DNA of 64,000 nt from Cellvibrio sp. pealriver. GTDB lineage: Bacteria > Pseudomonadota > Gammaproteobacteria > Pseudomonadales > Cellvibrionaceae. The DNA lies in contig NZ_KQ236688.1 of the NCBI RefSeq assembly GCF_001183545.1, forward strand, positions 2,831,895 through 2,895,894, read 5' to 3'. Made by a program: the position numbers and the translations under genes. Each line of letters starts with the position of its first letter. Positions within the stretch are counted from its first letter, which is position 1. This document shows, in pieces, positions 18,107 through 29,008 of the stretch. Below the pieces are notes generated by a model. The model saw only the letters and a list, made by a program, of their open reading frames with translations, did not search any database and was not told the origin of the DNA.

Positions 18107-19782
18107 GCCACGAGATCCGCACCCCCATGAATGCGATCATCGGCTTCACCGAATTATTATTGGATTCACCACTGGAACCAGAACAGCGGCGGCATTTGCA
18201 AACCGTCAACCGTTCGGCGCGTTCACTGCTGACGCTACTGAACGATATCCTCGATACCGCGAAGTTAGAACGCGGCGCACTTGAGTTGGATATCACTCCC
18301 TTTTCGCTGCGCGATATGGCGCGCGACATCATCAATGAGTTGCAACTTCAGGCCGATAAAAAAGCGTTGTTATTAACCACACATTTTCAGACCGATATGC
18401 GCGACTTGGTAATGGGCGATGAAATGCGTTTACGCCAGGTGTTAATTAATTTAATTGGCAATGCGATTAAATTTACCGGACATGGCAGCGTCACGCTCGA
18501 TATCAGCGAACAAAACCATCAGGTTATTATCAAAATTATTGATACAGGTATCGGCATTGCGGCTGACCGTATCGAACATATTTTTACGCCCTTCACCCAA
18601 GCCGATGCATCTATGGCGCGCCGCTTTGGCGGAACCGGTTTGGGCACCACTATCGCCCGACAACTGACTGCATTAATGGGCGGTACTATTTCTGTGGCGA
18701 GCGAATTAGGTAAAGGCAGCTGCTTCCAAATTTCAATTCCTTTACCCGCGGCGCACGCGATGAAAAAAATTATTTCCGCAGAACCAACAACATTACCCTC
18801 GCTCAACATTTTGATTGCCGACGACGTGCCACAAAATATTGAAGTACTTCAATTGATGCTGACGCGCAATGGGCACCGCATAACAACAGCAAGCAATGGC
18901 AATGAAGCATTTGAACAATTTAAAAAGCAGACGTTTGATGTGGTGCTTATGGACATCCAAATGCCGGAAGTGGATGGTTTGCAAGCCTGCAGGATGATTC
19001 GGCATTGGGAGCAAACACAAGGCACCAAAAGCACGCCAATCATTGCACTCACCGCCAGCGTATTAGCACAAGACCGGAAAGATGCTGAGGCCGCAGGCAT
19101 GAATGGCTTTGCATCAAAACCTATCGTTTTACCCGAGCTTTATCGCGAAATTGCGCGCTGCCTTGGCCTTGAAAAAACCGCCACAACCAATACACCTATC
19201 GATAAAAATACATTGCACGTGATTGATTGGGACAGCGCACTGCAGCGCTGGGGTGAGCGCGATATTCTTATCAAAGCGATACAACGCTTTGTTGCTGAAA
19301 ACACCAAACCGACTACGCCGTTAATGTCATACGACCATACAACTGTATTTGATGATGTTAGCAATGTCGAAGCTATATCCCGCGAGGCCCACCGCATAAA
19401 AGGCGCGGCAGCGAATTTAGGTTTGAACGCATTAGCACTTATTGCACAGCAATTAGAACAGCAAACAGCATTTAATACACAATTATTGGATGACCTGAAA
19501 TTTGCATTTGAGGCTGTTGCCAATGAAATAAATACATTGGATTCACGCACGTTGCATCGCGACAGTAAAACCACAACATGCAATCGCGCAATATTGGAAA
19601 AATTGTTAGCCGCATACCAACATGGCACGTTTGATGATGACGCTTATCGCAAACTTTCCCAAACCTGCCCCGCAGCATTATTGACGCCGTTGGATGATAC
19701 ATTGGATCAATTTGATTTTGATGCCACTGTTGCCATTTTGCAAAACTGGATAACAAACAGCACTGCTGATCAAGAGGTATAA
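18064..19782 (+). CDS. Histidine kinase-REC-Hpt hybrid, 3' part of the split sensor gene
   Basis: A 572-residue cytoplasmic phosphorelay protein if translated alone. ATG 18064 overlaps the MHYT-PAS frame by 43 nt and has AAGGA eight bases upstream, so separate translation is possible. Order: phospho-acceptor helix with His16 in [14 protein letters not shown], ATPase domain with N-box [23 protein letters not shown] and [13 protein letters not shown] (GTGLGL is usual), a receiver domain with Asp297 in [13 protein letters not shown], and an Hpt domain with His443 in [13 protein letters not shown]. His16 lies so near the start that the sensor input and linker are lost. The stop is directly followed by the HD-GYP regulator gene, so the two probably signal to each other. 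Confidence 0.8.
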   Translation: MDRPTAKGMFLANMSHEIRTPMNAIIGFTELLLDSPLEPEQRRHLQTVNRSARSLLTLLNDILDTAKLERGALELDITPFSLRDMARDIINELQLQADKKALLLTTHFQTDMRDLVMGDEMRLRQVLINLIGNAIKFTGHGSVTLDISEQNHQVIIKIIDTGIGIAADRIEHIFTPFTQADASMARRFGGTGLGTTIARQLTALMGGTISVASELGKGSCFQISIPLPAAHAMKKIISAEPTTLPSLNILIADDVPQNIEVLQLMLTRNGHRITTASNGNEAFEQFKKQTFDVVLMDIQMPEVDGLQACRMIRHWEQTQGTKSTPIIALTASVLAQDRKDAEAAGMNGFASKPIVLPELYREIARCLGLEKTATTNTPIDKNTLHVIDWDSALQRWGERDILIKAIQRFVAENTKPTTPLMSYDHTTVFDDVSNVEAISREAHRIKGAAANLGLNALALIAQQLEQQTAFNTQLLDDLKFAFEAVANEINTLDSRTLHRDSKTTTCNRAILEKLLAAYQHGTFDDDAYRKLSQTCPAALLTPLDDTLDQFDFDATVAILQNWITNSTADQEV

Positions 19783-20781
19783 ATGGTCATTGAATTGCGT
19801 GACTCGCGCCCGAAATTACTGCTGGTTGACGATGAGCCCGTCAACCTGCAAGTGCTCAAACAAATTTTGCAACACGACTATCGCTTGTTGTTTGCACGCG
19901 ACGGTGAAAAGGCACTGAGCCTTGCAGAAAATGAACAGCCGCATTTAATTTTGCTCGACATCATGATGCCCGGCATAACCGGTTTGGAAACCTGCAAACG
20001 GTTAAAAGAAAATTCTGCAACACAACACATACCGGTTATTTTTGTTACCGCACTTGCAGAAACCCGCGATGAGACAGAAGGCTTTGGTGTTGGCTGTGTG
20101 GACTACATAACCAAACCAGTCAGCCCACCCATTGTGCTTGCGCGCGTGAAAGCGCAACTGTCATTAGTCAGTATTGATTCACTGCGCGAGACGCGCCTGC
20201 AAGTGATCCATCGGCTCGGGCGCGCCGCCGAATACAAAGACAACGAAACCGGCCTGCATGTCATCCGCATGAGTCACTACGCCAAAGAAATTGCGCTCGC
20301 CGCAGGTATGAATGAAAGTGATGCCGATGAATTATTAAATGCAGCGCCGATGCACGACATCGGCAAAATTGGTATCCCCGATTTTATTTTGCAAAAACCC
20401 GGAAAGCTCACACCGGATGAATGGAACATCATGAAAACCCACACTCGCATCGGCGCGACGATTATTGGTGACGACCATTCCAATTTATTAAAAATCGCAC
20501 GCATTATTGCGCTGCACCATCATGAAAAATGGGATGGTTCCGGCTATCCCGATGGGCTCAGGGGCGAAGCCATTCCGATTGAAGCGCGCGCTGTTGCGCT
20601 TGCAGATGTATTCGATGCATTGACCAGTGTGCGCCCTTACAAAGCAGCCTGGACGATTGAGCAAGCGAGCGATTACATCGAACAGGAATCCGGCAGACAT
20701 TTTGACCCCGATTTGGTAATCGCCTTTAAAAAAGCGCTACCGACAATCATCGCCATTCGCGAGCAGCTGCTCGATACCTAA
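19783..20781 (+). CDS. Response regulator with HD-GYP domain, predicted c-di-GMP phosphodiesterase
   Basis: A 332-residue RpfG-like protein. The receiver domain (about 8-125) has the acidic pair in LLVDDEPVN, phospho-acceptor Asp59 in LILLDIMMPG and Lys in YITKPVSPP. The HD-GYP domain (about 140-325) has NETGLHVIRMS, metal-binding MHDIGKIGIPD (His191, Asp192), HHHEKWDGSGYPDGLRGEAI with the GYP triplet at 254-256, and ALADVFDALTS. All the residues expected of an active c-di-GMP hydrolase appear present. The ATG directly follows the kinase stop, with AGAGG six bases upstream, so the genes form one operon. Likely role: lowering c-di-GMP in answer to the MHYT/PAS signal, if the pathway is still intact. 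Confidence 0.92.
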   Translation: MVIELRDSRPKLLLVDDEPVNLQVLKQILQHDYRLLFARDGEKALSLAENEQPHLILLDIMMPGITGLETCKRLKENSATQHIPVIFVTALAETRDETEGFGVGCVDYITKPVSPPIVLARVKAQLSLVSIDSLRETRLQVIHRLGRAAEYKDNETGLHVIRMSHYAKEIALAAGMNESDADELLNAAPMHDIGKIGIPDFILQKPGKLTPDEWNIMKTHTRIGATIIGDDHSNLLKIARIIALHHHEKWDGSGYPDGLRGEAIPIEARAVALADVFDALTSVRPYKAAWTIEQASDYIEQESGRHFDPDLVIAFKKALPTIIAIREQLLDT

Positions 20782-20814
20782 GCCTGTATCGCAGGCCACA
20801 AAAAAAACAGACTC

Positions 20815-20846
20815 AGAAAAAACAAAGCCACCCGAAGGTGGCTGTG
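20815..20846 (-). terminator. Terminator of ssb (minus strand)
   Basis: On the minus strand GCCACC-TTCG-GGTGGC (20842-20827) has a stable UUCG loop and is followed by TTTGTTTTTT. It lies 45 nt past the ssb stop. A GCCTG/CAGGC stem at 20783-20797 directly follows the convergent HD-GYP gene but has no T-run. Confidence 0.85.
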
Positions 20847-20887
20847 TTTGTGATTTTGTTTTTCTGAAAGCGTTTGGAAAACGCGAA

Positions 20888-21451
20888 TCAGAAGGGAATG
20901 TCGTCATCAAAAGAATCAAAACCGGCTGGCTGCTGTGGAGGAGTATTGTGGGATGGCTGCTGCGGTGCGCGATTTTGTTGGTAGCCACCACCCTGATTGT
21001 ATCCACCTTGCGCGGGGGCATTGTTGTACTGCGGAGTCTGGTCAAAGCCGCCTGCCATCGCTGCAGCACCCATACCGGCACCGCCCATATTGTTGCCCAT
21101 ACCGGCGTTGTCGCCACGGCCATCCAGCATTTGCATTTCGCTGGCCACAATTTCGGTGGTGTAACGGTCACTGCCGTCTTGCGCTTGCCATTTGCGGGTG
21201 CGCAATGAACCTTCAATATAAACCTTGGAGCCTTTTTTCAGGTATTCACCTGCAATCTCACCCAAGCGGTTAAAAAACACCACGCGATGCCATTCAGTAC
21301 GCTCTTGTGGTTGGCCGGTATTTTTGTCCTTCCAGGTCTCGGAAGTTGCCACGCTTACGTTGGTGACAGCGCCGCCGGAGGGCATGTATTTTACTTCCGG
21401 GTCTTGTCCGATATTACCGATCAAAATTACTTTGTTAATGCCACGAGCCAT
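20888..21451 (-). CDS. ssb: Single-stranded DNA-binding protein SSB
   Basis: A 187-residue homotetrameric protein that coats single-stranded DNA in replication, recombination and repair. The OB fold covers about residues 1-110 ([53 protein letters not shown]). A Gly/Gln/Pro/Asn-rich flexible linker follows, and the acidic tip FDDDIPF that recruits partner proteins ends it. AGAGGAA precedes the ATG. It is encoded after the YajR-like MFS gene and close to uvrA, an arrangement like that in pseudomonads. I saw no clear LexA box upstream. Confidence 0.96.
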   Translation of the reverse strand: MARGINKVILIGNIGQDPEVKYMPSGGAVTNVSVATSETWKDKNTGQPQERTEWHRVVFFNRLGEIAGEYLKKGSKVYIEGSLRTRKWQAQDGSDRYTTEIVASEMQMLDGRGDNAGMGNNMGGAGMGAAAMAGGFDQTPQYNNAPAQGGYNQGGGYQQNRAPQQPSHNTPPQQPAGFDSFDDDIPF

Positions 21452-21562
21452 ACTGAATTCCTCTTGGTTGTCCGGGTATCCGCCTTCTGTTGTTATACGT
21501 CAGCGGCTTTCAAATTTCTGTTTACTCCCCTTGGCGGGGGCGGTGCACTTTAGCATTTTTCG

Positions 21563-22957
21563 CTATTCGCCATCTACGATGGCAGCCAACTGTTTCCGGT
21601 TCACGCGCTGTTGATCCACTTTAAGGTAAGCCGTGTTCTCCGAGGCGACAATCACCACTTCCGCTACGCCATCCACTGCACGCAGCTTATCGGCAAGTAC
21701 CTGGTGATCCTGTCCGCGCAACGGGATAAGCACACTGGCCAGGAACTGCGGTGGCGTCATCGACCAGGCCACTGCAAACCACACCAACACCAGTATCGCG
21801 TTTAACAGGAATACGGCTTGCGCACCCTGCTCTTGCAGTAACCATCCACCCAATGCGCCACCGCTAAAGACACCCAGCACCTGACAAGTCGAGTAAATAC
21901 CCGTCGCCGTCCCTTTGGCACCAGCGGGCGCAATTTTGCTTACCATCGAGGGCTGGGTGGCCTCCAGCACATTGAAGGCGATAAAAAAAACAAACAGCAC
22001 CAATAGCGCTGCGATGAAATGATCGCCCACCACCGTTAGCGCCAATTCAGCTGCAAGTAGTAACCCAACGGCAATCAGGAATACGCCTTTAATTTTTCGG
22101 CGTTTCTCAGCGATGATCACAAACGGCAACATCAACACAAACGCGAACGCAAGCAGCGGAAAGTAAATCAATCCATGATAATTGCGCGGAATCTGCAGTT
22201 GGTTTTCCAACATCAGCGGCAGCACCACAAAGCTCGACATCAGCACAAAATGCAGTACAAAAATCCCGACATTCAAGCGCAACAATTGCGGATGCTTCAG
22301 TGTGGATGCCAAGAGCCCGGGCACCGCAACGGCTTCACGCGCAGGGCTGCGCGTATGGCTGACATCGGGCACTAACTTCAGCAGGATATACACACCAACC
22401 AGCCCGAGCAGCGCGGTTAACCAGAAGATCGCCCCCACACCGCCCCAAGCTGCCAGCAAAGGGCCGACGGTCATTGCCACCGAGAAGGACACGCCAATAG
22501 ATGCGCCTATGGTAGCCATAGCTTTGGTGCGGTTTTCATCGGAGGTAAGATCGGTCAAAAGCGCCATCACTACGGCAGAAATAGCGCCACCGCCTTGCAA
22601 AAACCGGCCGAGAATCAGGCCGTATACGGAATCTGCCAGCGCCGCCACCACACTGCCCAGCACAAATATCAGCAAGCCTGCGAGAATCAACGGTTTGCGC
22701 CCGATACGGTCGGACAACACCCCAAACGGAATCTGCAACAATGCTTGGCTAAACCCGTAAGCCCCCAGCGCAAGGCCAAGCAGAAATGGGCTGTGATGGG
22801 CGTATTCGGTGCCATAGAGTGCAAGCACCGGCAACAACATGAAAAGGCCAAACATCCGGAAGGTGTAAAGCGCCGCGAGCGATAGCACGACTTTGCGCTC
22901 GAACGGCACCAGCGTGGTCGTGGTCATAACAGGTGATGTAGAAACAGGATCTTGCAT
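21563..22957 (-). CDS. MFS transporter with C-terminal YAM-like domain (YajR-like)
   Basis: A 464-residue inner-membrane carrier with twelve hydrophobic segments. Motif A is present as GVLSDRIGRKPLI between helices 2 and 3. After the last helix (about residue 390) comes a soluble ferredoxin-like tail, LADKLRAVDGVAEVVIVASE ... AYLKVDQQRVNRKQL, like the YAM domain of E. coli YajR (454 residues). Substrate unknown; the family is usually described as a drug or metabolite exporter. The start at 22957 is followed in frame by a second Met at residue 11, which could be the true one. It lies between ssb and the divergent uvrA, a gene order also found in Pseudomonas. Confidence 0.85.
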   Translation of the reverse strand: MQDPVSTSPVMTTTTLVPFERKVVLSLAALYTFRMFGLFMLLPVLALYGTEYAHHSPFLLGLALGAYGFSQALLQIPFGVLSDRIGRKPLILAGLLIFVLGSVVAALADSVYGLILGRFLQGGGAISAVVMALLTDLTSDENRTKAMATIGASIGVSFSVAMTVGPLLAAWGGVGAIFWLTALLGLVGVYILLKLVPDVSHTRSPAREAVAVPGLLASTLKHPQLLRLNVGIFVLHFVLMSSFVVLPLMLENQLQIPRNYHGLIYFPLLAFAFVLMLPFVIIAEKRRKIKGVFLIAVGLLLAAELALTVVGDHFIAALLVLFVFFIAFNVLEATQPSMVSKIAPAGAKGTATGIYSTCQVLGVFSGGALGGWLLQEQGAQAVFLLNAILVLVWFAVAWSMTPPQFLASVLIPLRGQDHQVLADKLRAVDGVAEVVIVASENTAYLKVDQQRVNRKQLAAIVDGE

Positions 22958-23112
22958 GGCGGACAGCCGTCGATATCAGCAGAAAAGGGATGGATTAGGT
23001 AAAAGTGCGTCAGTGTACCAACTACTCCCCCCAACGACCTATAAATCACACGAAACATTGTGTTAAAACGCCTGCTCGATTGTTTGCAGGCAAACAAATA
23101 GAAATCAGCTCC

Positions 23113-23143
23113 TGACATCTACTGGCAGTATCTTACGTATAAT
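23113..23143 (+). promoter_or_regulatory. Possible uvrA promoter
   Basis: A perfect TATAAT at 23138-23143 lies 47 nt before the uvrA ATG. The best -35 match is TGACAT (23113-23118, 19-bp spacing) or GACATC (18 bp), both weak. A TACTGGCAGTA word overlaps it at 23120-23130; it is too short to be a LexA box (CTG-N10-CAG). Confidence 0.4.
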
Positions 23144-23190
23144 CACCTTCCTTTCGTGTCCATTTTCATGACCCAGGCGGATTGCAGTAC

Positions 23191-26055
23191 ATGGATAAAA
23201 TTATTGTTAGGGGTGCGCGCACCCACAACCTGAAGAATATTGATCTCGACATTCCACGCGACAAACTGGTCGTCATCACCGGCCCGTCTGGCTCGGGCAA
23301 ATCATCGCTGGCATTTGATACGCTCTATGCAGAAGGTCAGCGCCGCTATGTCGAATCGCTATCCACTTATGCCCGTCAATTTTTATCGATGATGGAAAAA
23401 CCCGATGTCGATCACGTCGAGGGCTTGAGCCCGGCGATTTCCATCGAGCAAAAATCCACCTCACACAACCCGCGCTCCACTGTGGGCACTATCACCGAAA
23501 TCTACGATTACCTGCGCCTGCTCTATGCTCGCGTAGGTGAGCCGCGCTGCCCCGAACATGGCGTGCCGCTGACTGCACAAACCATCAGCGAGATGGTCGA
23601 TACCACTCTTGCCTTGGGTGAAGGCACCAAATTAATGCTGCTGGCACCGGTGATCCGCGAGCGCAAAGGCGAGCACTTGCATGTGTTCGAACAGCTCAAG
23701 CGCGATGGTTTTATCCGCGCCCGTATCGATGGCATTCTGTGTGATTTGGACGATACACCTAAACTCGACAAGAAAAAGAAACACAGCGTTGAAGTCGTTA
23801 TCGACCGATTCAAGGTGCGCGACGATTTGAAACTGCGCTTGGCAGAATCGTTTGAGACTGCACTTAACCTATCAGAAGGCATCGCTTGTATTAGCTACAT
23901 GGATGGCGAGGCTCCTGATCGCCTGTTTTCTTCCAAACATGCCTGCCCTATTTGCGATTACAGCCTGACCGAGCTTGAGCCGCGCCTGTTCTCTTTCAAT
24001 AACCCGGCCGGTGCCTGTCCAACCTGCGATGGCTTGGGCGTGCATCAATTTTTTGATGAAGACAAAGTCATTCAGGACACCAGCCTGAGTCTGTCCGAAG
24101 GAGCAATTCGCGGCTGGGACAAACGCAACGTCTATTACTTCCATATGCTGGCATCGCTCGCCAAACATTACGGTTTTAACGTCGATACGCCTTGGGCAAA
24201 GCTCAAAGCCAAACAGCGCGAAGCCGTGCTTTATGGTTCAGGCGAGGAAGTTATCGAGTTTAATTACATTAACGACCGTGGCGATGTATACAAGCGCAGC
24301 CATACCTTTGAAGGCGTACTCCCCAATATGGAGCGACGCTATCGCGACACCGAATCCAACTCGGTGCGCGAGGATCTGACCAAATTTTTATCCAGCCAGC
24401 CCTGCCCTGAATGTGAAGGTACCCGCCTGCGCATAGAGGCGCGCAACGTATTTATCGACGAGCGTCCACTACCCAAAATCACCGAAATGCCCGTTGCCGA
24501 TGCTTATGACTACTACATGAAGCTCAGCTTCACCGGGCGCAAAGCGGGCATCGCTGACAAAATCCTGAAAGAGCTACGCGACCGCTTCCGTTTTCTGGTG
24601 GATGTTGGCCTGAACTACCTCACCCTTAATCGCAGTGCAGAAACACTGTCAGGCGGCGAAGCGCAGCGCATTCGTCTCGCCAGTCAGATTGGTGCGGGCT
24701 TGGTGGGCGTGATGTATATCCTCGACGAACCCTCCATCGGACTACACCAGCGCGATAACGAGCGCTTGCTGAAAACTCTGACGCATTTGCGCGATATTGG
24801 TAACACCGTGATTGTGGTGGAACACGATGAAGACGCTATCCGCCTTGCAGACCACGTCATTGATATTGGCCCGGGCGCGGGGGTTCATGGTGGTCAGGTC
24901 ATCGCACAAGGCAACGTGAAAGCCATCATGGCGAACAAAGAATCCATTACCGGCCAATACCTGAGTGGTACCCGTGAAATTGCCATACCCGCAAAACGCC
25001 ACGCTTTTGATAAAAAGAACCTCCTGCGCCTGACTGGCGCAAAGGGCAACAATTTGCAGAATGTAACGCTTGAGATTCCCGTGGGGCTCATGACCTGTGT
25101 TACTGGCGTGTCCGGTTCTGGAAAATCAACATTAATTAACGCAACGCTTCATCCTCTGGCCGCAACCGCACTCAATGGCGCTACCACACTTGATCCGGCA
25201 CCCTACGACAACATTGAAGGACTTGAGCTATTTGATAAGTGCGTGGATATCGACCAGAGCCCCATTGGCCGGACCCCGCGCTCTAACCCAGCAACCTACA
25301 CTGGAATTTTCACGCCTATCCGCGAATTGTTTGCAGGCACCCAGGAATCGCGCTCACGTGGCTATCAACCGGGCCGTTTCAGCTTCAACGTCAAAGGCGG
25401 GCGCTGCGAAGCCTGTCAGGGTGATGGCGTGACCAAAGTGGAAATGCACTTTCTGCCGGATGTTTACGTACCCTGCGATGTATGCAAAGGCAAACGCTAC
25501 AATCGCGAAACGCTCGACGTGAAGTACAAAGGAAAAAATATCAACGAAGTTCTAGGAATGACAATTGAAGATGCACGTGCGTTTTTCGATGCGGTCCCCG
25601 CTATCGCCAATAAACTGCAAACATTGATCGATGTCGGGCTTTCCTATATCTGTCTTGGACAATCTGCAACTACGCTTTCAGGTGGCGAAGCACAGCGAGT
25701 GAAATTGGCAAAGGAATTATCCAAACGCGATACAGGCAAAACACTTTATATTTTGGATGAACCAACCACAGGGCTTCATTTTTACGATATCCAGCAATTA
25801 CTAAACGTGCTGCACCGTTTGCGCGACCACGGCAACACTGTGGTTGTGATTGAACACAATCTGGATGTTATTAAAACCGCAGACTGGATTGTTGATTTAG
25901 GCCCGGAAGGAGGAAGTGGTGGAGGTCAAATAATCGCAACAGGTACTCCGGAAGAAGTAGCTCAACTCGATTACTCCCACACAGGAAGATTTCTTGCCCC
26001 AATGCTAAAACAAACCACTAAAAAGGGCAGAGTATCGAAGAAAATAACCGCATAA
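23191..26055 (+). CDS. uvrA: UvrABC excinuclease subunit A
   Basis: A 954-residue damage-recognition ATPase of nucleotide excision repair; the dimer loads UvrB on lesions. The start is ATG 23191 ([18 protein letters not shown]), ten bases after AGGCGG; an in-frame TTG at 23182 would overlap that site. Two ABC modules are visible: Walker [21 protein letters not shown] and [16 protein letters not shown], and signatures [17 protein letters not shown] and [16 protein letters not shown]. Zinc-binding cysteines occur in CPICDYSL...[17 protein letters not shown] and CEACQGDG...[10 protein letters not shown]. Length and motifs are normal for the family. It is convergent with the alpha-operon end. Confidence 0.97.
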   Translation: MDKIIVRGARTHNLKNIDLDIPRDKLVVITGPSGSGKSSLAFDTLYAEGQRRYVESLSTYARQFLSMMEKPDVDHVEGLSPAISIEQKSTSHNPRSTVGTITEIYDYLRLLYARVGEPRCPEHGVPLTAQTISEMVDTTLALGEGTKLMLLAPVIRERKGEHLHVFEQLKRDGFIRARIDGILCDLDDTPKLDKKKKHSVEVVIDRFKVRDDLKLRLAESFETALNLSEGIACISYMDGEAPDRLFSSKHACPICDYSLTELEPRLFSFNNPAGACPTCDGLGVHQFFDEDKVIQDTSLSLSEGAIRGWDKRNVYYFHMLASLAKHYGFNVDTPWAKLKAKQREAVLYGSGEEVIEFNYINDRGDVYKRSHTFEGVLPNMERRYRDTESNSVREDLTKFLSSQPCPECEGTRLRIEARNVFIDERPLPKITEMPVADAYDYYMKLSFTGRKAGIADKILKELRDRFRFLVDVGLNYLTLNRSAETLSGGEAQRIRLASQIGAGLVGVMYILDEPSIGLHQRDNERLLKTLTHLRDIGNTVIVVEHDEDAIRLADHVIDIGPGAGVHGGQVIAQGNVKAIMANKESITGQYLSGTREIAIPAKRHAFDKKNLLRLTGAKGNNLQNVTLEIPVGLMTCVTGVSGSGKSTLINATLHPLAATALNGATTLDPAPYDNIEGLELFDKCVDIDQSPIGRTPRSNPATYTGIFTPIRELFAGTQESRSRGYQPGRFSFNVKGGRCEACQGDGVTKVEMHFLPDVYVPCDVCKGKRYNRETLDVKYKGKNINEVLGMTIEDARAFFDAVPAIANKLQTLIDVGLSYICLGQSATTLSGGEAQRVKLAKELSKRDTGKTLYILDEPTTGLHFYDIQQLLNVLHRLRDHGNTVVVIEHNLDVIKTADWIVDLGPEGGSGGGQIIATGTPEEVAQLDYSHTGRFLAPMLKQTTKKGRVSKKITA

Positions 26056-26383
26056 AAAAAGAAAAGGGGCATTGCATCCTGCAAGCCCCGTTGCATCCTG
26101 CGTGGGTAAACGATCATCTTGATCGCTTGGCATCATGCCTTATCTGTTTTTCACATCCCTGGATCGAATTCGTCCTGAAATTCTATCCTCCAACCAAAAT
26201 TTCCTTTCTTGGTTAGCGTCCCTGTGATCACTATTTTACGGATTTCGCATCAGTAAAATAGTCGGCAATTGCTGAAACCTCTGTGAGACATTGACCATAG
26301 GCAGGCAAGCCATCAATTAAAATTGAAACAAAAAAGGCCAAGCATTTCTGCCTGGCCTTTTATGTAATCGACTAAAGTGTAAA
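26056..26383. other. Intergenic region between uvrA and rplQ with several stem-loops
   Basis: A 328-bp gap with no gene. GGGGC-A-TTGCA/TGCAA-GCCCC (26066-26089) has a long T-run on the minus strand (26054-26065) and could stop minus-strand transcription before uvrA. The word TTGCATCCTGC occurs twice (26072-26082 and 26091-26101). CTATTTTAC/GTAAAATAG (26231-26239 with 26253-26261) is a perfect 9-bp inverted repeat with a 13-base loop. The rplQ terminator occupies the right end. Confidence 0.6.
26328..26360 (-). terminator. Terminator of the alpha operon (after rplQ)
   Basis: AGGCCA-A-GCA / TGC-C-TGGCCT (26335-26344 with 26349-26358, one mismatch) is followed on the minus strand by T-rich sequence (26329-26334). 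It lies 24 nt past the rplQ stop. The plus strand also has a short T-run, so it may work both ways against uvrA read-through. Confidence 0.85.
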
Positions 26384-26776
26384 TTATTCAGCGTCTACCG
26401 CTGCTTCAAGCTCTTTAGCGGGACGATCAACTAACTCAACATAAGCCATAGGCGCTTTATCGCCAGCACGGAAGCCGCATTTTAAAATACGCACATAACC
26501 GCCAGGACGAGTGTTGTAGCGTGGGCCGAGCTGACTAAACAACTTACCTACAGCTTCTTTACTGTTCAAACGAGCGAAAGCCAAACGACGGTTAGCAACG
26601 CTATCCACTTTAGCCAAAGTAATCAGAGGCTCTGCAAAACGACGCAGTTCTTTTGCTTTTGGCAAAGTAGTTTTAATTAATTCGTGCTCAACCAATGAAA
26701 TAACCATGTTACGAAACATAGCTTTACGGTGAGAGGCATTACGGCCTAACTGACGACCACTTAATTTATGACGCAT
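26384..26776 (-). CDS. rplQ: 50S ribosomal protein L17
   Basis: A 130-residue protein near the exit of the nascent-peptide tunnel. The core [20 protein letters not shown] and [20 protein letters not shown] is unmistakable; the tail is acidic ([11 protein letters not shown]), as in other gammaproteobacteria. Last gene of the alpha operon, 133 bp after rpoA, and followed by a terminator. Confidence 0.97.
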   Translation of the reverse strand: MRHKLSGRQLGRNASHRKAMFRNMVISLVEHELIKTTLPKAKELRRFAEPLITLAKVDSVANRRLAFARLNSKEAVGKLFSQLGPRYNTRPGGYVRILKCGFRAGDKAPMAYVELVDRPAKELEAAVDAE

Positions 26777-26909
26777 GAGGAATTACCTTCAAAAATGGAC
26801 TGCTACTAGCAATCTCGTTAACCACCCGCACCGAAGTGAGTTCACGGGTGAACTAATAATAAACACCACCAGCCCCTGAGGTATCAGTGGCTAGTGGTTT
26901 TATCTTTAC

Positions 26910-27896
26910 TTAATCGTTTCTCAAGCTAGCAGGAGGCCAGTTTTCCAAACGCATACCCAACGACAAACCGCGAGATGCCAAAACATCCTTAATTTCAGTA
27001 AGAGATTTCTTACCTAAATTTGGAGTCTTCAACAGTTCGACTTCTGTACGCTGGATCAAATCACCAATGTAGTAAATATTCTCTGCTTTCAGGCAGTTCG
27101 CTGAACGCACGGTAAGCTCAAGATCATCAACCGGACGCAGAAGAATTGGGTCGATAGCCTCTTCTTTCTGCTCTGGTGCTGATTGTTTCTCACCTTCGAG
27201 ATCAACAAATACAGCGAGCTGTTGTTGCAGGATAGTTGCTGCACGACGGATAGCTTCTTCAGGATCAATGGTACCGTTGGTTTCCAGATCCAAAATCAAT
27301 TTATCCAAGTCAGTACGCTGCTCAACACGAGCACTTTCTACACTGTAAGCCAAACGCTTAACAGGGCTGAAAGAAGCATCCAACTGCAAACGACCGATAG
27401 CACGACTTTCATCATCGTCGCGACGACGACTATCAGCAGGCTGATAACCGCGACCACGAGCAATAGTCAGGCGCATTTTCAATTCAGTGTTGCCAGTGAT
27501 ATTCGCAATCACGTGATCTGGATTTTTAATCTCCACATCATGATCAACCTGAATATCAGCCGCAGTAACAACGCCAGAGCCTTTTTTGGTCAAGGTAAGA
27601 ACCGCGTGATCCTTACCGTGCATGATTACTGCAACACCTTTAAGGTTCAGAAGGATTTCAATAACATCCTCACGAACACCTTCAATAGCACTGTACTCAT
27701 GCAACACACCATCAATTTCAACTTCAGTAATGGCGCAACCGGCCATAGATGAAAGCAAAATACGGCGTAGCGCATTGCCTAAAGTATGCCCAAACCCACG
27801 CTCCAAAGGCTCCAACACAACGCGTGCGCGCGTAGGGCCATTTTCTGAAACGTCGATATGACGAGGAGTTAAAAATTCGTTTACTGCTGTCTGCAT
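26910..27896 (-). CDS. rpoA: RNA polymerase alpha subunit
   Basis: A 328-residue subunit that nucleates polymerase assembly and contacts activators and UP elements. The start is ATG 27896 ([20 protein letters not shown]) with AGGTG five bases before; the frame extends six codons upstream but without a suitable site. The N-terminal dimerisation domain has [21 protein letters not shown] short linker (about 235-248) leads to the C-terminal DNA-binding domain, with the helix-hairpin-helix segment [20 protein letters not shown]. Placed between rpsD and rplQ as usual. Confidence 0.97.
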   Translation of the reverse strand: MQTAVNEFLTPRHIDVSENGPTRARVVLEPLERGFGHTLGNALRRILLSSMAGCAITEVEIDGVLHEYSAIEGVREDVIEILLNLKGVAVIMHGKDHAVLTLTKKGSGVVTAADIQVDHDVEIKNPDHVIANITGNTELKMRLTIARGRGYQPADSRRRDDDESRAIGRLQLDASFSPVKRLAYSVESARVEQRTDLDKLILDLETNGTIDPEEAIRRAATILQQQLAVFVDLEGEKQSAPEQKEEAIDPILLRPVDDLELTVRSANCLKAENIYYIGDLIQRTEVELLKTPNLGKKSLTEIKDVLASRGLSLGMRLENWPPASLRND

Positions 27897-27922
27897 AGCC
27901 ACACCTGTTAGCAATTCGTCCC

Positions 27923-28543
27923 TTACTTGGAGTAAAGCTCGACGATGAGGTTTTCGTTGATGTCCGCAGGTAAATCGATGCGATCAGGAACGCGCTTGAA
28001 CACACCTTCTTTTTTCTCGCTGTTAACATCTACCCACTCAACATTGCTGCGCTGACCAGCAAGGTTTAAAGCATTTTGTACACGTAATTGCTTCTTGGCT
28101 TTTTCGCGCACAGCAACAACATCACCAGCAGCTACTTGGAATGAGGCAATGTTAACTGTTTTACCATTAACACTGATCGCCTTGTGAGATACGAGTTGAC
28201 GTGATTCAGCACGAGTTGAGCCAAACCCCATACGGTACACAACGTTATCCAAACGAGCTTCCAGAAGTTTTAACAAGTTTTCACCAGTTGCCCCCTTACG
28301 GCGAGCAGCTTCTTTGTAATAACCACGGAATTGTTTTTCCAAAATACCGTAGATACGACGTACTTTTTGCTTTTCACGCAACTGAACGCCATAGTCAGAC
28401 AAGCGACCACGACGCTGGCCATGTTGACCTGGAGCAGTTTCAATTTTACATTTTGAGTCTAACGCACGAGCACCACTCTTCAAAAAGAGATCAGTACCTT
28501 CACGGCGAGACAGCTTACAAGTTGGTCCAATATAACGAGCCAT
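27923..28543 (-). CDS. rpsD: 30S ribosomal protein S4
   Basis: A 206-residue primary 16S rRNA-binding protein and, in E. coli, the translational repressor of the alpha operon. It begins [20 protein letters not shown] and holds the S4 RNA-binding motif at [20 protein letters not shown] followed by [18 protein letters not shown]. Of the zinc-type N-terminal cysteines seen in some S4 proteins only one remains. It lies between rpsK and rpoA in normal order. Confidence 0.97.
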   Translation of the reverse strand: MARYIGPTCKLSRREGTDLFLKSGARALDSKCKIETAPGQHGQRRGRLSDYGVQLREKQKVRRIYGILEKQFRGYYKEAARRKGATGENLLKLLEARLDNVVYRMGFGSTRAESRQLVSHKAISVNGKTVNIASFQVAAGDVVAVREKAKKQLRVQNALNLAGQRSNVEWVDVNSEKKEGVFKRVPDRIDLPADINENLIVELYSK

Positions 28544-28556
28544 TATTTACTCCCCC

Positions 28557-28952
28557 TTACACACGACGTTTCTTCGGCGGACGACAGCCGTTGTGAGGAA
28601 TCGGTGTTACGTCAGTAATGTTAGTGATTTTGTAACCAACATTGTTAAGTGCACGTACCGCAGATTCACGACCTGGGCCTGGGCCTTTAACTTCGACGTC
28701 GAGGTTTTTCAAACCATACTCTTTTGCAGCTTCACCTGCACGCTCTGCAGCAACCTGAGCAGCAAAAGGTGTACTTTTACGTGAACCACGGAAACCAGAA
28801 CCACCTGATGTAGCCCAAGCAAGTGCATTGCCTTGACGATCAGTAATAGTGACGATGGTATTGTTAAAAGAGGCATGGATGTGCGCTACACCATCAACTA
28901 CCGTCTTTTTAACTTTTTTCTTGGCTGTGGTTTTATTACTTGGCTTAGCCAT
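28557..28952 (-). CDS. rpsK: 30S ribosomal protein S11
   Basis: A 131-residue platform protein that contacts mRNA near the E site. Recognised by [40 protein letters not shown] and the C-terminal [21 protein letters not shown] Lys-rich extension of about 15 residues opens the protein. It is 56 bp after rpsM and 13 bp before rpsD. Confidence 0.97.
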   Translation of the reverse strand: MAKPSNKTTAKKKVKKTVVDGVAHIHASFNNTIVTITDRQGNALAWATSGGSGFRGSRKSTPFAAQVAAERAGEAAKEYGLKNLDVEVKGPGPGRESAVRALNNVGYKITNITDVTPIPHNGCRPPKKRRV

Positions 28953-29008
28953 AGCAATTTCTTCCTACTAATTTGTTACCGTAAGTTAATGAAAGTCGTA
29001 AGCAAGAA

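Noticed and set aside
23041..23143. Possible LexA (SOS) box upstream of uvrA: TACTGGCAGTA and CTGCTCGATTGTTTGCAG
   Set aside because: Gammaproteobacterial LexA needs CTG-N10-CAG; the first has too short a spacing and the second has N12. I cannot support SOS control from sequence.
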